Positions 43,053-51,326 of a stretch of DNA of 64,000 nt are shown one piece after another; the stretch's first letter is position 1; each line of letters starts with the position of its first letter. A program made the translations under genes and the position numbers. Source of the DNA: Flavobacteriaceae bacterium (GTDB lineage: Bacteria > Bacteroidota > Bacteroidia > Flavobacteriales > Flavobacteriaceae). The notes beneath the pieces were generated by a model that did no database searches, was not told the DNA's origin, and saw only the letters and a program-made list of their open reading frames with translations. Where the stretch lies: contig JABSPK010000014.1 in assembly GCA_013214065.1 (NCBI GenBank), forward strand, positions 1 through 64,000, written 5' to 3'.

Positions 43053-43243
43053 CGGGGTACGATTTGAAATCTCTTTTGAGAAAGCGACTTATCTCAGTCA
43101 AATAAATCTTCTAGTTCCGATGGGCCTTTAGGAACTCCACAATATGGACTGACCCATAATAGGTTTTCGACCATTGCCATTTTTTACCTAATTTGAAAGC
43201 GGTAGGAAATCCGTTTCCTCCCCATCAAGCAAGAAATCGGCAT

Positions 43244-43798
43244 ATGAAGCAAATCATTCGGGAGGTCATCTCCGTGATCATCGGCATCCTCATCGCCCTG
43301 TTCATCAACAATTGGAACGATGAACGCAAGGAAAAAGCCTATCTCGACCAGATCTTTTCATCCATTGACAAGGAATTGGAAGACAGTGTGGCGGACATCC
43401 AACGGGTCATTCCCGCACAAATGGCCTCCATAGATACCCTCAACGCCTATATGGACGATGCGACGGTTTCCTTATACGAGATCGTCATCCGATCCAAAGG
43501 GGTATACTCGCCCATTATCAAAACGAATTCATGGAATGCCATAGCGACCACTAAAATCGAATTGATCGAATACGAGCGCTTGTCGGCACTTGCCGATATC
43601 GCCGAACGCAAAGAAAACCTGCTTAACCGCATTGAAAAGCAAATGGATTTCACCTTTCAGAACTTCGAATCCACCGATAAGAACAAAAAAGAGATTTTAA
43701 GGATGATGCTGTGGGACGTTGTAGGGGCCGAACAACGATTGCTTGCCCGGATCGAGGAAATCATCGAAACCGAACCCGACACCACAGCCACCAACTAA
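43244..43798 (+). CDS. hypothetical membrane-anchored protein of a common Bacteroidota family
   Basis: About 184 residues from ATG 43244. The opening MKQIIREVISVIIGILIALFINNWNDERK (transmembrane helix at about 5-22) followed by YLDQIFSSIDKELEDS is typical of a large uncharacterised family in Flavobacteria (related to DUF6090). Remainder helical. No catalytic motif. Confidence 0.65.
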   Translation: MKQIIREVISVIIGILIALFINNWNDERKEKAYLDQIFSSIDKELEDSVADIQRVIPAQMASIDTLNAYMDDATVSLYEIVIRSKGVYSPIIKTNSWNAIATTKIELIEYERLSALADIAERKENLLNRIEKQMDFTFQNFESTDKNKKEILRMMLWDVVGAEQRLLARIEEIIETEPDTTATN

Positions 43799-43846
43799 TC
43801 CGAACCTCCAATCCGCTATCACAGCGGTACCCAACCCATACAACCC

Positions 43847-44572
43847 ATGGAAAAAGTACTCGTAGAACACCTGCTGCATTTGATCTTCGTACTCCCGATC
43901 ATCGCCCTGACGTTAAAAAACAGGACCTCGGAAAGCCTAAAGATTTTGCTCTCGTTTTCCATCTTCTTTATCGGCAACAGCCTGTTATTGGCCTTGCCCG
44001 GTCATTTCCCCACTTTCCGGATCTTCGAGGGTCAGTGGAATTGGGACGGTAAGCTATTTGCGATCCTTGGGGCCGTAGTCTTCCTCCTGCTCTACCGAAA
44101 ATTCGAGCTCAAAGACTACTACCTCACCCTCAAACAGGACAAAAAACACCTGAAGAAGGGCATCATCATCATTAGCGCGATTTTCCTTTTGTCATCGGTC
44201 TTGAACATCGCCTTGAACCCCTTCACTACGGAATGGAATTGGGAAACCCTTATGTTCCAACTCAGCATGCCGGGGATCAATGAGGAAATCGCCTACCGGG
44301 GCATCATGCTAGGCTTGCTGGCCAAAATCCTCAAACCGAATAAATTCCTGCATCCCGCCATTATCGTCACCGCCATCCTTTTCGGATTGGGGCATGGCTT
44401 CTTTTTAGACGGCAATTGGGAGGTGGTCTTCAACGCGGCGCCCTTTTTCGGCACCTTTGCCTTGGGTATGATATGGGCGTGGATCACCATGAAGACGGGT
44501 AGCATTTTGCTGGCCTTGATTTCGCATAACCTGGGCAATGTCGCGGATGCCTTGATCAGTATGTGCAAATAA
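43847..44572 (+). CDS. CPBP family intramembrane glutamic protease
   Basis: A 241-residue membrane protein. Motif EExxxR in INEEIAYRGIMLGLL, His site in GLGHGFFLDG. Eight or so helices. Same family as the genes at 20310, 49414 and 50498. Starts 48 bp after the preceding gene. Confidence 0.85.
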   Translation: MEKVLVEHLLHLIFVLPIIALTLKNRTSESLKILLSFSIFFIGNSLLLALPGHFPTFRIFEGQWNWDGKLFAILGAVVFLLLYRKFELKDYYLTLKQDKKHLKKGIIIISAIFLLSSVLNIALNPFTTEWNWETLMFQLSMPGINEEIAYRGIMLGLLAKILKPNKFLHPAIIVTAILFGLGHGFFLDGNWEVVFNAAPFFGTFALGMIWAWITMKTGSILLALISHNLGNVADALISMCK

Positions 44573-44641
44573 GGCGTTCTCATAGTAGACGACCGTTGGA
44601 GCTTGGAATCACATGCTTAACAAAACTAGGTTTGATACCCA

Positions 44642-45979
44642 ATGAAGCACTTTAAAAAGATTTCATTTCTCGCTATGGTCTTGGGCTGGATCGCCCAAAC
44701 CTTGACGCACATCCTATGGTCCATATGGATCTTCGGCAATGCGGCCGGCGGTGATCTGGGGGTGGTGCTGTTTTGGTCGTCCTTTTTTATCTTGGTTTTT
44801 TACGGCCTTTTCATCCTTATCCCACGAAAAGGGATAATCAGGCTGGCCGAAGGTACCAACATATTCCTTTTTTCGCTGGTATCAGGATGTTATTCGCTCA
44901 TCGGATTTACCCTTTTGATCGGATGGGCCTTTTTAGCTTTTGGGGATTTCCTAGGGGTATTTTTGGATGCATTTTTCTGTGGACTGGTCTTCGGAATGGC
45001 CTTTCACCTCTTTTGGAACCATTGGCGACACAAATTCAAGGAAACCCATGCTTTTACCATCTTGCTGTCGCCCCTGCTGTTCCTTCTGCTCTTCTTAGTG
45101 GCTTTTCCCAAACTTTGCCCCTCCTATGCTTATCCCTTCATGCCCAAGTCCATACGCCATGAGATCCTAGCGAACACCATACCCAAATTCAAGCTTGGGG
45201 ATACCTTATCGGACTTGCAGAAAGCACTTCCTGGGGAATTCGAATTTGAGGATTGTCATGGGAGTCAGGGAGCCTCCCTAGAAAATTTCCAATACGTAAT
45301 CGAAGTCAATTGTTGTAAGATCGTCAGAATTGAGTACGGCCCGAGACAACATACCGGATATACTATGGGCGGTTTACCAACACCCTGTGATGAAACTACC
45401 GGGACCAAGGAAAAAAATAGCGGTACGAATTTGAAAACCGCCTTAATGGAATTGGAAATCGGCTGTTTGGACTTCGAAAACCTGTGGGCCGAATTCGAAC
45501 ATACCGATTATTCCGGAAGTCTTATTGACCGTAAATTAGAGCCTTGGTTATTCAACCTCCACGAAAAGGACAGTTCCCAATTTGAACAGGCCCACGGATT
45601 GGCGCCGAAATGCAAGCTATTTGAAAACGAAAAAATCGTTTCAATTGCCTTTGTCGACCTGTATGATTACAAATCTGCCTTGCACCTCTTTACTTTTAGC
45701 AAACCGAATATGGAACCCACTTCAAGTTTCCTCTTTTATGTAGTCGGTGGTGACGGAGAGGATTTTTGGAACATGGCCCCCGAAAAATCGGGTACACTGA
45801 CCTACCGTGTACTCGAAGAATTCGGCTACGACAATAGCGAATTGGAAGCAGACCAAGTACTAATCAAAGAACGGAGTGTGAAGGAATACACTATTAATCC
45901 CGTTCTAGGCACCCTTGACAAGCGGGTCTTAAAAACCGAACACAACCTGAAGGAATATCGAAATCGTGGTCCAAAATGA
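44642..45979 (+). CDS. hypothetical membrane protein, 445 residues
   Basis: Five or six transmembrane helices in residues 1-170, then a soluble domain (about 180-445) with cysteines (EDCHG, EVNCCK) and repeated charged beta segments. I do not recognise a family. Intact frame, ATG start, Flavobacteria-like composition. Confidence 0.5.
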   Translation: MKHFKKISFLAMVLGWIAQTLTHILWSIWIFGNAAGGDLGVVLFWSSFFILVFYGLFILIPRKGIIRLAEGTNIFLFSLVSGCYSLIGFTLLIGWAFLAFGDFLGVFLDAFFCGLVFGMAFHLFWNHWRHKFKETHAFTILLSPLLFLLLFLVAFPKLCPSYAYPFMPKSIRHEILANTIPKFKLGDTLSDLQKALPGEFEFEDCHGSQGASLENFQYVIEVNCCKIVRIEYGPRQHTGYTMGGLPTPCDETTGTKEKNSGTNLKTALMELEIGCLDFENLWAEFEHTDYSGSLIDRKLEPWLFNLHEKDSSQFEQAHGLAPKCKLFENEKIVSIAFVDLYDYKSALHLFTFSKPNMEPTSSFLFYVVGGDGEDFWNMAPEKSGTLTYRVLEEFGYDNSELEADQVLIKERSVKEYTINPVLGTLDKRVLKTEHNLKEYRNRGPK

Positions 45980-46060
45980 ACCAATTCAGTATATCAGTCG
46001 TGTAAACACGATTATTACACTACCGCATTTACTTCCGATCTCTTCAAAATCGTCTCATTA

Positions 46061-46091
46061 AAAAAACAAAAAGCATTCGTCGGAATGCTTT
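46061..46091 (-). terminator. rho-independent terminator of the MDR oxidoreductase gene
   Basis: AAAGCATTC, GTCG, GAATGCTTT (46070-46091). On the minus strand the stem is followed by TTTGTTTTTT. It lies 31 bp after the stop codon. Confidence 0.82.
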
Positions 46092-46121
46092 CTGTCTTTT
46101 TGGTTGCCTGCGAAGGCATTC

Positions 46122-47123
46122 TTAAACCGTGACCACGATCTTACCACGCTGCACATTGGATTCCATATACTTATGGGCATCCACGATCTCATCGAACACG
46201 AAGGTGCGGTCGATGATGGGTTGCAGAGCGGAAGTTGCGAACTTGTCGTACAGATAGGCTTTCCCGCGAGCAAGGCGTTCGGGATCTTTGGTGATTTCAA
46301 AAAGGGTATAGCCGCGAATGCTAAGGCCTTTTTGCAAGGACGTTAACAAGGGGTAAGGCGTCGGTTCGGGAGACAAAGCCCCATACTCGATAAGGATGCC
46401 TTGGTTTGCCAATGCCTTGGCCAAAGTTTCGATGGAAGGCCCCCCGACCGGATCGAAGATCACGTTCACTCCAGTGGCATTGGTGATATCATGCACCCGT
46501 TCCTCCAAGTCCTCATCATTCGTGACGATGACATGATCCGCCCCCGCATCGAGTAGGAACTGTTTTTTAGTAGCGGTTCGGGTGGTAGCGATGACCACGG
46601 CCCCTTCGGTTTTGGCGATTTGAATAGACGCCAGACCCACGCTGCTGCTCGCGGCGGTGATCAAGACGTGGTCACCTGGTTTCGTTTGGGCCAACTCGAT
46701 TAAGGCGCCATAGGCGGTGAGATAGGCCATCCAAATGGAGGTACCTTCTTCCGGACTCAGGGTATCCGGATACGCAGTGACCGCATGTTCCGGTACCGTG
46801 GCGTATTCGCCATACACCCCATACTGCCCGATGGAAAAAGCGGGAATGGTGCTGACCCGATCCCCTACCTTGACCGAGCTTACTTCTTCGCCAACAGCTT
46901 CTATGACCCCACTGACCTCATAGCCGATGCGGGAAGGAAATACCGGGGTCTCCAAATACTGGCCTTCGCGGAACATTACTTCGGCACGGTTGAGTCCGAT
47001 AGCGGCTACTTTGATCGTCACTTCATCCTTGGTCGGACTCGGGATGGACGCTTCTTCGATTTGCAATACATCGGCATTTCCAGTTTGGTGGAAACGGACG
47101 GTTTTGGCATTATTAGTAATCAT
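46122..47123 (-). CDS. zinc-independent MDR alcohol dehydrogenase / quinone reductase
   Basis: A 333-residue medium-chain dehydrogenase/reductase. N-terminal GroES-like half (IGLNRAEVMFREGQY), NAD(P)H-binding Rossmann motif HVLITAASSSVGLASIQIA (about 150), and C-terminal GKIVVTV. The structural and catalytic zinc ligands of alcohol dehydrogenases are not visible, so an NADPH:quinone or enoyl reductase is likely. Divergent from an HxlR repressor-type gene; HxlR proteins commonly control such oxidoreductases in response to aldehydes, quinones or disulfide stress. Confidence 0.85.
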   Translation of the reverse strand: MITNNAKTVRFHQTGNADVLQIEEASIPSPTKDEVTIKVAAIGLNRAEVMFREGQYLETPVFPSRIGYEVSGVIEAVGEEVSSVKVGDRVSTIPAFSIGQYGVYGEYATVPEHAVTAYPDTLSPEEGTSIWMAYLTAYGALIELAQTKPGDHVLITAASSSVGLASIQIAKTEGAVVIATTRTATKKQFLLDAGADHVIVTNDEDLEERVHDITNATGVNVIFDPVGGPSIETLAKALANQGILIEYGALSPEPTPYPLLTSLQKGLSIRGYTLFEITKDPERLARGKAYLYDKFATSALQPIIDRTFVFDEIVDAHKYMESNVQRGKIVVTV

Positions 47124-47152
47124 GATGGTACGTTTTTATCATTAATTCGTCA

Positions 47153-47183
47153 CAAAATTATCCCAATGGTTTACTTTTGTCAA
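47153..47183 (-). promoter_or_regulatory. Bacteroidetes-type promoter of the MDR gene
   Basis: On the minus strand TTG (47181-47183), 20-nt spacer, TAATTTTG (47153-47160), exact. Transcription should start near 47146, 23 bp from the start codon. The -33 box overlaps the operator-like repeat at 47172-47220. Confidence 0.65.
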
Positions 47184-47220
47184 GTAGTTATATTTTTGTA
47201 AGCTAGTCACGACAAAGTTA
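47172..47220. promoter_or_regulatory. imperfect inverted repeat, candidate HxlR operator
   Basis: TACTTTTGTC (47172-47181) and GACAAAGTTA (47211-47220) are an inverted pair with two mismatches over 10 bases. The stretch between also carries TAGTTA and TAGTCA half-sites. It sits in the divergent region between the MDR gene and the HxlR regulator and covers the -33 box of the MDR promoter. Confidence 0.5.
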
Positions 47221-47248
47221 CTATTGCTGTTTATCAAATAGTTGAAAA

Positions 47249-47614
47249 ATGAAAAAAAGTTCAGAAATAGAGCAACTTGCTGCCGAAACGCCCTGCGGGG
47301 TCAAAACCACCATGTCCGTTATCGGGGGAAAATGGAAAATCCGGATCATTTACGCCCTGTACTCGGAGATCAACCGCTTTGGGGTCATGCACCGCCACAT
47401 CCAAAACATCAGCAAAAAAATGTTGACCGATAGCCTACGGGAACTGGAAGCGGATGGCATCATCCACAGGGAGGTATTCGCCGAAGTGCCCCCGAGGGTC
47501 GAATACAGCCTAACGGAATTGGGTGAAAGTCTGCACAAGATCATCCATGAACTCAATGATTGGGGGCTCAAAAACGGAGACCGGCTGCAAACTCCGGAAT
47601 CCATACACTGCTAG
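47249..47614 (+). CDS. HxlR-family transcriptional regulator
   Basis: A 121-residue winged helix-turn-helix regulator. The motif CGVKTTMSVIGGKWKIRIIYAL (about 14-33) with a conserved N-terminal Cys is a hallmark of redox- or electrophile-sensing HxlR/YodB/HypR proteins. RYF-type wing in HREVFAEVPPRVEYSLTELG. Divergent from the MDR oxidoreductase, which it probably represses. Its partner at 47623-48039 faces it. Confidence 0.9.
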   Translation: MKKSSEIEQLAAETPCGVKTTMSVIGGKWKIRIIYALYSEINRFGVMHRHIQNISKKMLTDSLRELEADGIIHREVFAEVPPRVEYSLTELGESLHKIIHELNDWGLKNGDRLQTPESIHC

Positions 47615-47622
47615 CCGAACGA

Positions 47623-48039
47623 TCAACGATTACCGACCGCTGGATCCCGCAGTACCTGCGAATGTGCAATGAACCAGCTGCTGATATCGATCAATTTATG
47701 GGCCAGGGCAAACCCGAAATCCGTTAACGAATACACCACCTTTGGCGGGGCCTCCGCAAAAACATCACGCTTGACGATGTCATAGGCCACCAATTTCTTC
47801 AAGGTCACGGTCAACATGCGCGACGAAATGCCATCGATCTTGGTCTTTAGCTCCGTAAACCGGAGCGTTTCATAATACCCTAAGTTGAAAATACAGAACA
47901 GCCCCCATTTATCGAAGGAAGCCGATAAGTGGTTTTTCGTCGGACAAAACCCCTTTTCGAGAAACGGTTCGGTTTGGGTGTAATATTTTCCGATTTTTTT
48001 TCGCAGCCTATCTTGCTGTAAATCAGTTTTAGTTATCAT
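47623..48039 (-). CDS. HxlR-family transcriptional regulator
   Basis: A 138-residue winged helix-turn-helix protein (LRFTELKTKIDGISSRMLTVTLKKL and DVFAEAPPKVVYSLTDFG). The one N-terminal cysteine (GFCPTK) is conserved in the family. Convergent with the HxlR gene on its left (8-bp gap) and divergent from an MBL-fold hydrolase gene on its right, with operator-like palindromes between. Confidence 0.88.
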   Translation of the reverse strand: MITKTDLQQDRLRKKIGKYYTQTEPFLEKGFCPTKNHLSASFDKWGLFCIFNLGYYETLRFTELKTKIDGISSRMLTVTLKKLVAYDIVKRDVFAEAPPKVVYSLTDFGFALAHKLIDISSWFIAHSQVLRDPAVGNR

Positions 48040-48059
48040 GATGTTACTAGGTTACCGAT

Positions 48060-48080
48060 CTGTAAGTTATTGTTTTACAG
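48060..48080. promoter_or_regulatory. candidate HxlR-binding inverted repeat
   Basis: CTGTAA, 9-nt gap, TTACAG, a perfect 6-bp inverted repeat. It covers the -33 box (TTG at 48070-48072) of the rightward promoter. Confidence 0.5.
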
Positions 48081-48100
48081 AAACTAATGCGATACATTTG
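48070..48100 (+). promoter_or_regulatory. Bacteroidetes-type promoter of the MBL-fold gene
   Basis: TTG (48070-48072), 20-nt spacer, TACATTTG (48093-48100). Exact match to the consensus. Transcription should start near 48107, in the middle of the palindrome 48101-48115. Confidence 0.65.
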
Positions 48101-48115
48101 GTTACTTAAAGTAAC
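48101..48115. promoter_or_regulatory. palindromic operator at the transcription start
   Basis: GTTACTT A AAGTAAC, a perfect 7-bp inverted repeat around one central base, directly after the -7 box. A repressor bound here would block initiation; the adjacent HxlR regulator is the natural candidate. Confidence 0.65.
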
Positions 48116-48130
48116 TAAATTATCGAAAAT

Positions 48131-48922
48131 ATGGAAGATTTCGAAATTACTTTCAAATGGGTGGGTGCGGCCACATGGGTCCTCACCATCGATGGGGTCA
48201 AGATCGGATGCGACCCGGTACTCTGTAAAAAAGGGACCGTACAAGACCACCGCTATTTTCGGGCGAAAAGGCGCACCGAACCGAAATTCGAAGCGGCTGA
48301 TTTCGAAGGAATCGATTTCTGGTTATTGACCCATGCCCACGAAGATCATATCGATGTCCATGGATTGGGGGTCATCGCACCGGATACCAAAATATACGCC
48401 CACCCCAACCTCAAAAAATGGTTGCGATGGATTTACCCCACCGATGTGGACTATATCAAGCCCGGCATGCGACGACGGTTCAATAAGGGAGGGCTCACCC
48501 TGACCATCGAGGCTGTGCCGTGCGTTCATGCGAGCAATGCGATTGCAGCCGTATTGGCCGGCGGGGTCAACGGGTATTGGTTGACCGTTGAAAAAGAAGG
48601 GGCGGCCGTACAGCTGTATATTACGGGCGATACCATTGACCATCAAAAGGTGCGGACATTCGTAAAGGGCCGCAAAGCCGATATCCTCATCCCGAATATC
48701 GGTGGCGGGGGCTTGGATAAATTCGGCGGACCGTATACCTTCACCGCTTCCCAGATGATGACGTTCAGTAAAGTCGTCGATCCCGCCTTGATCTTACCCG
48801 TTCACCACACCTCCTTTTCCCTATACAAAGAACCCATTTCAGTGCTTGATTCTTGGAATGACCTCCGCATCCAGCGTTTTTCGGAAGGGGCTACCCTCAC
48901 CTTTCACAAAGCCTCCGCTTAA
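48131..48922 (+). CDS. metallo-beta-lactamase-fold hydrolase (UlaG-like)
   Basis: A 263-residue cytoplasmic hydrolase. The metal-binding signature HxHxDH is THAHEDHIDVHG (about 71-78), further ligands in ITGDTID and in PVHHTSFSLY. The family has L-ascorbate-6-P lactonase UlaG, lactonases and phosphodiesterases among its members. Divergent from an HxlR regulator and with a repressible promoter, so induced expression by an electrophile or lactone is a fair guess. Intact. Confidence 0.85.
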   Translation: MEDFEITFKWVGAATWVLTIDGVKIGCDPVLCKKGTVQDHRYFRAKRRTEPKFEAADFEGIDFWLLTHAHEDHIDVHGLGVIAPDTKIYAHPNLKKWLRWIYPTDVDYIKPGMRRRFNKGGLTLTIEAVPCVHASNAIAAVLAGGVNGYWLTVEKEGAAVQLYITGDTIDHQKVRTFVKGRKADILIPNIGGGGLDKFGGPYTFTASQMMTFSKVVDPALILPVHHTSFSLYKEPISVLDSWNDLRIQRFSEGATLTFHKASA

Positions 48923-49049
48923 AACCCAAAATGCGTATCGAAACCGGATGGCTTTAGGAAATCCATCACGATGCAGTATCTTTAAAACCGACGATATCTT
49001 TACAGGAACGCGACCTGCGAAAGACTGTTGGATTCCAAGAACGACAAAC

Positions 49050-49343
49050 ATGCTAAAACCAGTACGCATCGCTTATTTTCTAGGTATACTCGGTATAATA
49101 ACGGCCTTAAAACTGCAGTACGATCTGGCGTTGGACTATGCCGAGTTGACCGGTAAAGATCAGGCGCTTTTTAGCCTACGACACCTTGCCGTACTCCCCT
49201 GGGCGGGCTTGGGCGTGCTAACGATTATGTTGGCAAGCTTCGGACGCTTTCGTGGTGCCCCCTGGAAAGCCCTTTGGATCCCCATACTGCTCGGTGTCGT
49301 ACAAATACTGTTGGTCTTTTTGGAACTCTGGCGACTTGGGTGA
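49050..49343 (+). CDS. small membrane protein of unknown function
   Basis: From the ATG at 49050, 97 residues with three hydrophobic helices. The longer open frame upstream (from 48846) overlaps the MBL-fold gene and is not coding. No family recognised. Confidence 0.5.
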   Translation: MLKPVRIAYFLGILGIITALKLQYDLALDYAELTGKDQALFSLRHLAVLPWAGLGVLTIMLASFGRFRGAPWKALWIPILLGVVQILLVFLELWRLG

Positions 49344-49413
49344 ACCAATGCAGCACCCTTTGAAATCCATTGCGGGGCCACCTTAGATCAAGGAAAAAGC
49401 CCGATCTTGGGGT

Positions 49414-50055
49414 ATGGACTTCAAAAAAATACTGAACCTCATCACCATTGGTGTTATTGTCTTGTTGCCCCATGCGGGACTGTTCCCGTTTTTTACCTAC
49501 GCCATTCCCATACTCCTGCTGACGTACTTCGCCTTGAGAAAGTCCAACGAAAGCTTCGCTAACATCGGTTTCCGCTGGAAGCAATGTACCCTAAAAGCGG
49601 TGCTGGTCGGCGGGGGTGTCGCCTTGCTCATTGTGGCCTTTATGCAGCTGGTCTTCCATCCGTTGCTGGAGTCATTGATACCCCTGGAGTATCATGATAG
49701 CGGATTGACGGAGACCCTCCAAGAGAGCAAAGTACAGTTCTTGATCATGGTTATCATGGGTTGGTTGATTGGCGGCTTGTACGAAGAAATCGTTTTCCAC
49801 GGTTTTATCTTTACCCGCTTGGAGCAACTGATCCAAGGTCAGTACGCCACCCCTATCGGTTTTGCGATAACGGCCCTCCTTTTTGGCGGGTATCATATCC
49901 AACTGGGGGCCTTGGGCGTTGTAAACGCCTTGGTCGTCGGGGCGGTATACTTAGGGCTTTTCGTCTATTTCAAAAGAAACCTTTGGTACGCTATCATATG
50001 CCATGGGGTGTACAATACCACGGTCATGACCTTGTTGTATTTGGGGTATCTCTGA
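49414..50055 (+). CDS. CPBP family membrane protein with altered active site
   Basis: A 213-residue membrane protein of the CAAX/CPBP family. The catalytic EExxxR motif is EEIVFHG: the conserved Arg is His. The second-site His stays in FGGYHIQLG. Arg is nearly invariant in active members, so this may be inactive or have shifted chemistry. Otherwise length and helices are normal. One of four CPBP proteins in the window. Confidence 0.8.
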   Translation: MDFKKILNLITIGVIVLLPHAGLFPFFTYAIPILLLTYFALRKSNESFANIGFRWKQCTLKAVLVGGGVALLIVAFMQLVFHPLLESLIPLEYHDSGLTETLQESKVQFLIMVIMGWLIGGLYEEIVFHGFIFTRLEQLIQGQYATPIGFAITALLFGGYHIQLGALGVVNALVVGAVYLGLFVYFKRNLWYAIICHGVYNTTVMTLLYLGYL

Positions 50056-50117
50056 GCGCTGATCAGTAGCCAACCCGCACAAAATGATGTATCTTAACGA
50101 TACTATTTTGGAATACT

Positions 50118-50480
50118 ATGGAAGTAAGCGCATTGGTAACCCTTTGGTTCGCCAAATGGGAAACAGGAGAATACACAAAGCTACCCATTACCGAACAGTT
50201 CAAACACCACAGTCCCTTTGGCACGATCAAAGGAAAAAAAGCCTATATGGAATTGGTAGCCGCCAACGAGGACAAATTCCTAAGGCAGACATTTACCGTG
50301 CATGATACCATGTATGGCAAAGACAGAGCCTGCTTGCGCTACACCGCCCAACAAGGCGATGAATTTACCCTCGAAGTCAGTGAATGGTATTATATCAAAA
50401 ACGGGCGGATCGACGAGATTTTCGCATACTACCACATTGGGGACATCCGAACAGATCGCGCCATTGAAAATTACGCCTAA
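50118..50480 (+). CDS. SnoaL-like / NTF2-fold protein
   Basis: A 120-residue protein with the cone-shaped alpha-beta barrel pattern of SnoaL-like proteins: helix ALVTLWFAKWETGEYT, strand repeats ending SEWYYIKNGRIDEIFAYYHI. Such proteins bind or isomerise small molecules; no catalytic residue can be fixed here. 17 bp before the next CPBP gene, same strand. Confidence 0.75.
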   Translation: MEVSALVTLWFAKWETGEYTKLPITEQFKHHSPFGTIKGKKAYMELVAANEDKFLRQTFTVHDTMYGKDRACLRYTAQQGDEFTLEVSEWYYIKNGRIDEIFAYYHIGDIRTDRAIENYA

Positions 50481-50497
50481 AAGTCATTGAAAGCCTT

Positions 50498-51277
50498 ATG
50501 GAGCAACCCACGGACAGATCAAACCAAGAACTCCTTCACTATCTGCTGCTTAGCTTTTTTATCGCCTGGGGTATTTGGGTCCCGATTTATTTTGAGATCC
50601 TCCCCAAAACCTTGATCCCCTTTGGTTTTGTGGGCCCTATTGCCGCCGCCACCCTCCTTACCTATCGAAATTCAGGAAAGCAAGGATTGCGGACCTTGTA
50701 CAGCGGTTTGATCCGATTCAAAGTTAGGCCGATCTGGTATTTAGCCCTGTTCACACCCGCCTTGCTGACGTTGATGACCCATGGTATCTTTGCGCTCTTT
50801 TTCAAATTCGATGGGCTCACGAATCCCGGTGTGATCGCAATTAACTTCCTGATTATTTCCATTTTCTTGATCTTGGAAGAAGTGGGATGGCGGGGGTATG
50901 CCCTACCTCGCCTTCAAAAATCACGCAATGCCCTTGAATCCTCGCTGATTCTTGGAGGAGTTTGGGCTCTTTGGCATTTTCCCTTCTGGACGATTTCCCC
51001 CATTACAGGCGCTCCCGAACCGTTTTACATCTTTTACATCACCGGTTCGCTAGGGGCCCTTGCCATGGCGGTCATTCTCACCTGGATCTACAACAACACC
51101 CGACAGAGCATTTTGATGACCACGATGTGCCATGCCAGTTTCAATGCTACGATCGGGGCTATGACTTTTACGACATCGGACGCCCTTTACCATAATTTGA
51201 TTTTCGTAACCCTAAGCCTAGGGGCCAGTGTGATGTTGGTTGGGGCTTTTGGGAAACAAAGATTAAGCAAACACTGA
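50498..51277 (+). CDS. CPBP family intramembrane glutamic protease
   Basis: A 259-residue membrane protein. Motif LEEVGWRGYALPRLQ (EExxWRG) and second-site His in ALWHFPFW are complete. About eight helices. Follows the SnoaL-like gene by 17 bp, so both are probably in one transcript. Confidence 0.85.
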   Translation: MEQPTDRSNQELLHYLLLSFFIAWGIWVPIYFEILPKTLIPFGFVGPIAAATLLTYRNSGKQGLRTLYSGLIRFKVRPIWYLALFTPALLTLMTHGIFALFFKFDGLTNPGVIAINFLIISIFLILEEVGWRGYALPRLQKSRNALESSLILGGVWALWHFPFWTISPITGAPEPFYIFYITGSLGALAMAVILTWIYNNTRQSILMTTMCHASFNATIGAMTFTTSDALYHNLIFVTLSLGASVMLVGAFGKQRLSKH

Positions 51278-51326
51278 ACATGCCGTACACCCTTTATTCG
51301 AATCATACCAAGCCATACCCAAACCC

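Noticed and set aside
48846-49049. Upstream extension of the small membrane-protein ORF
   Set aside because: Overlaps the end of the MBL-fold gene and lacks a start with leader; ATG at 49050 is better.
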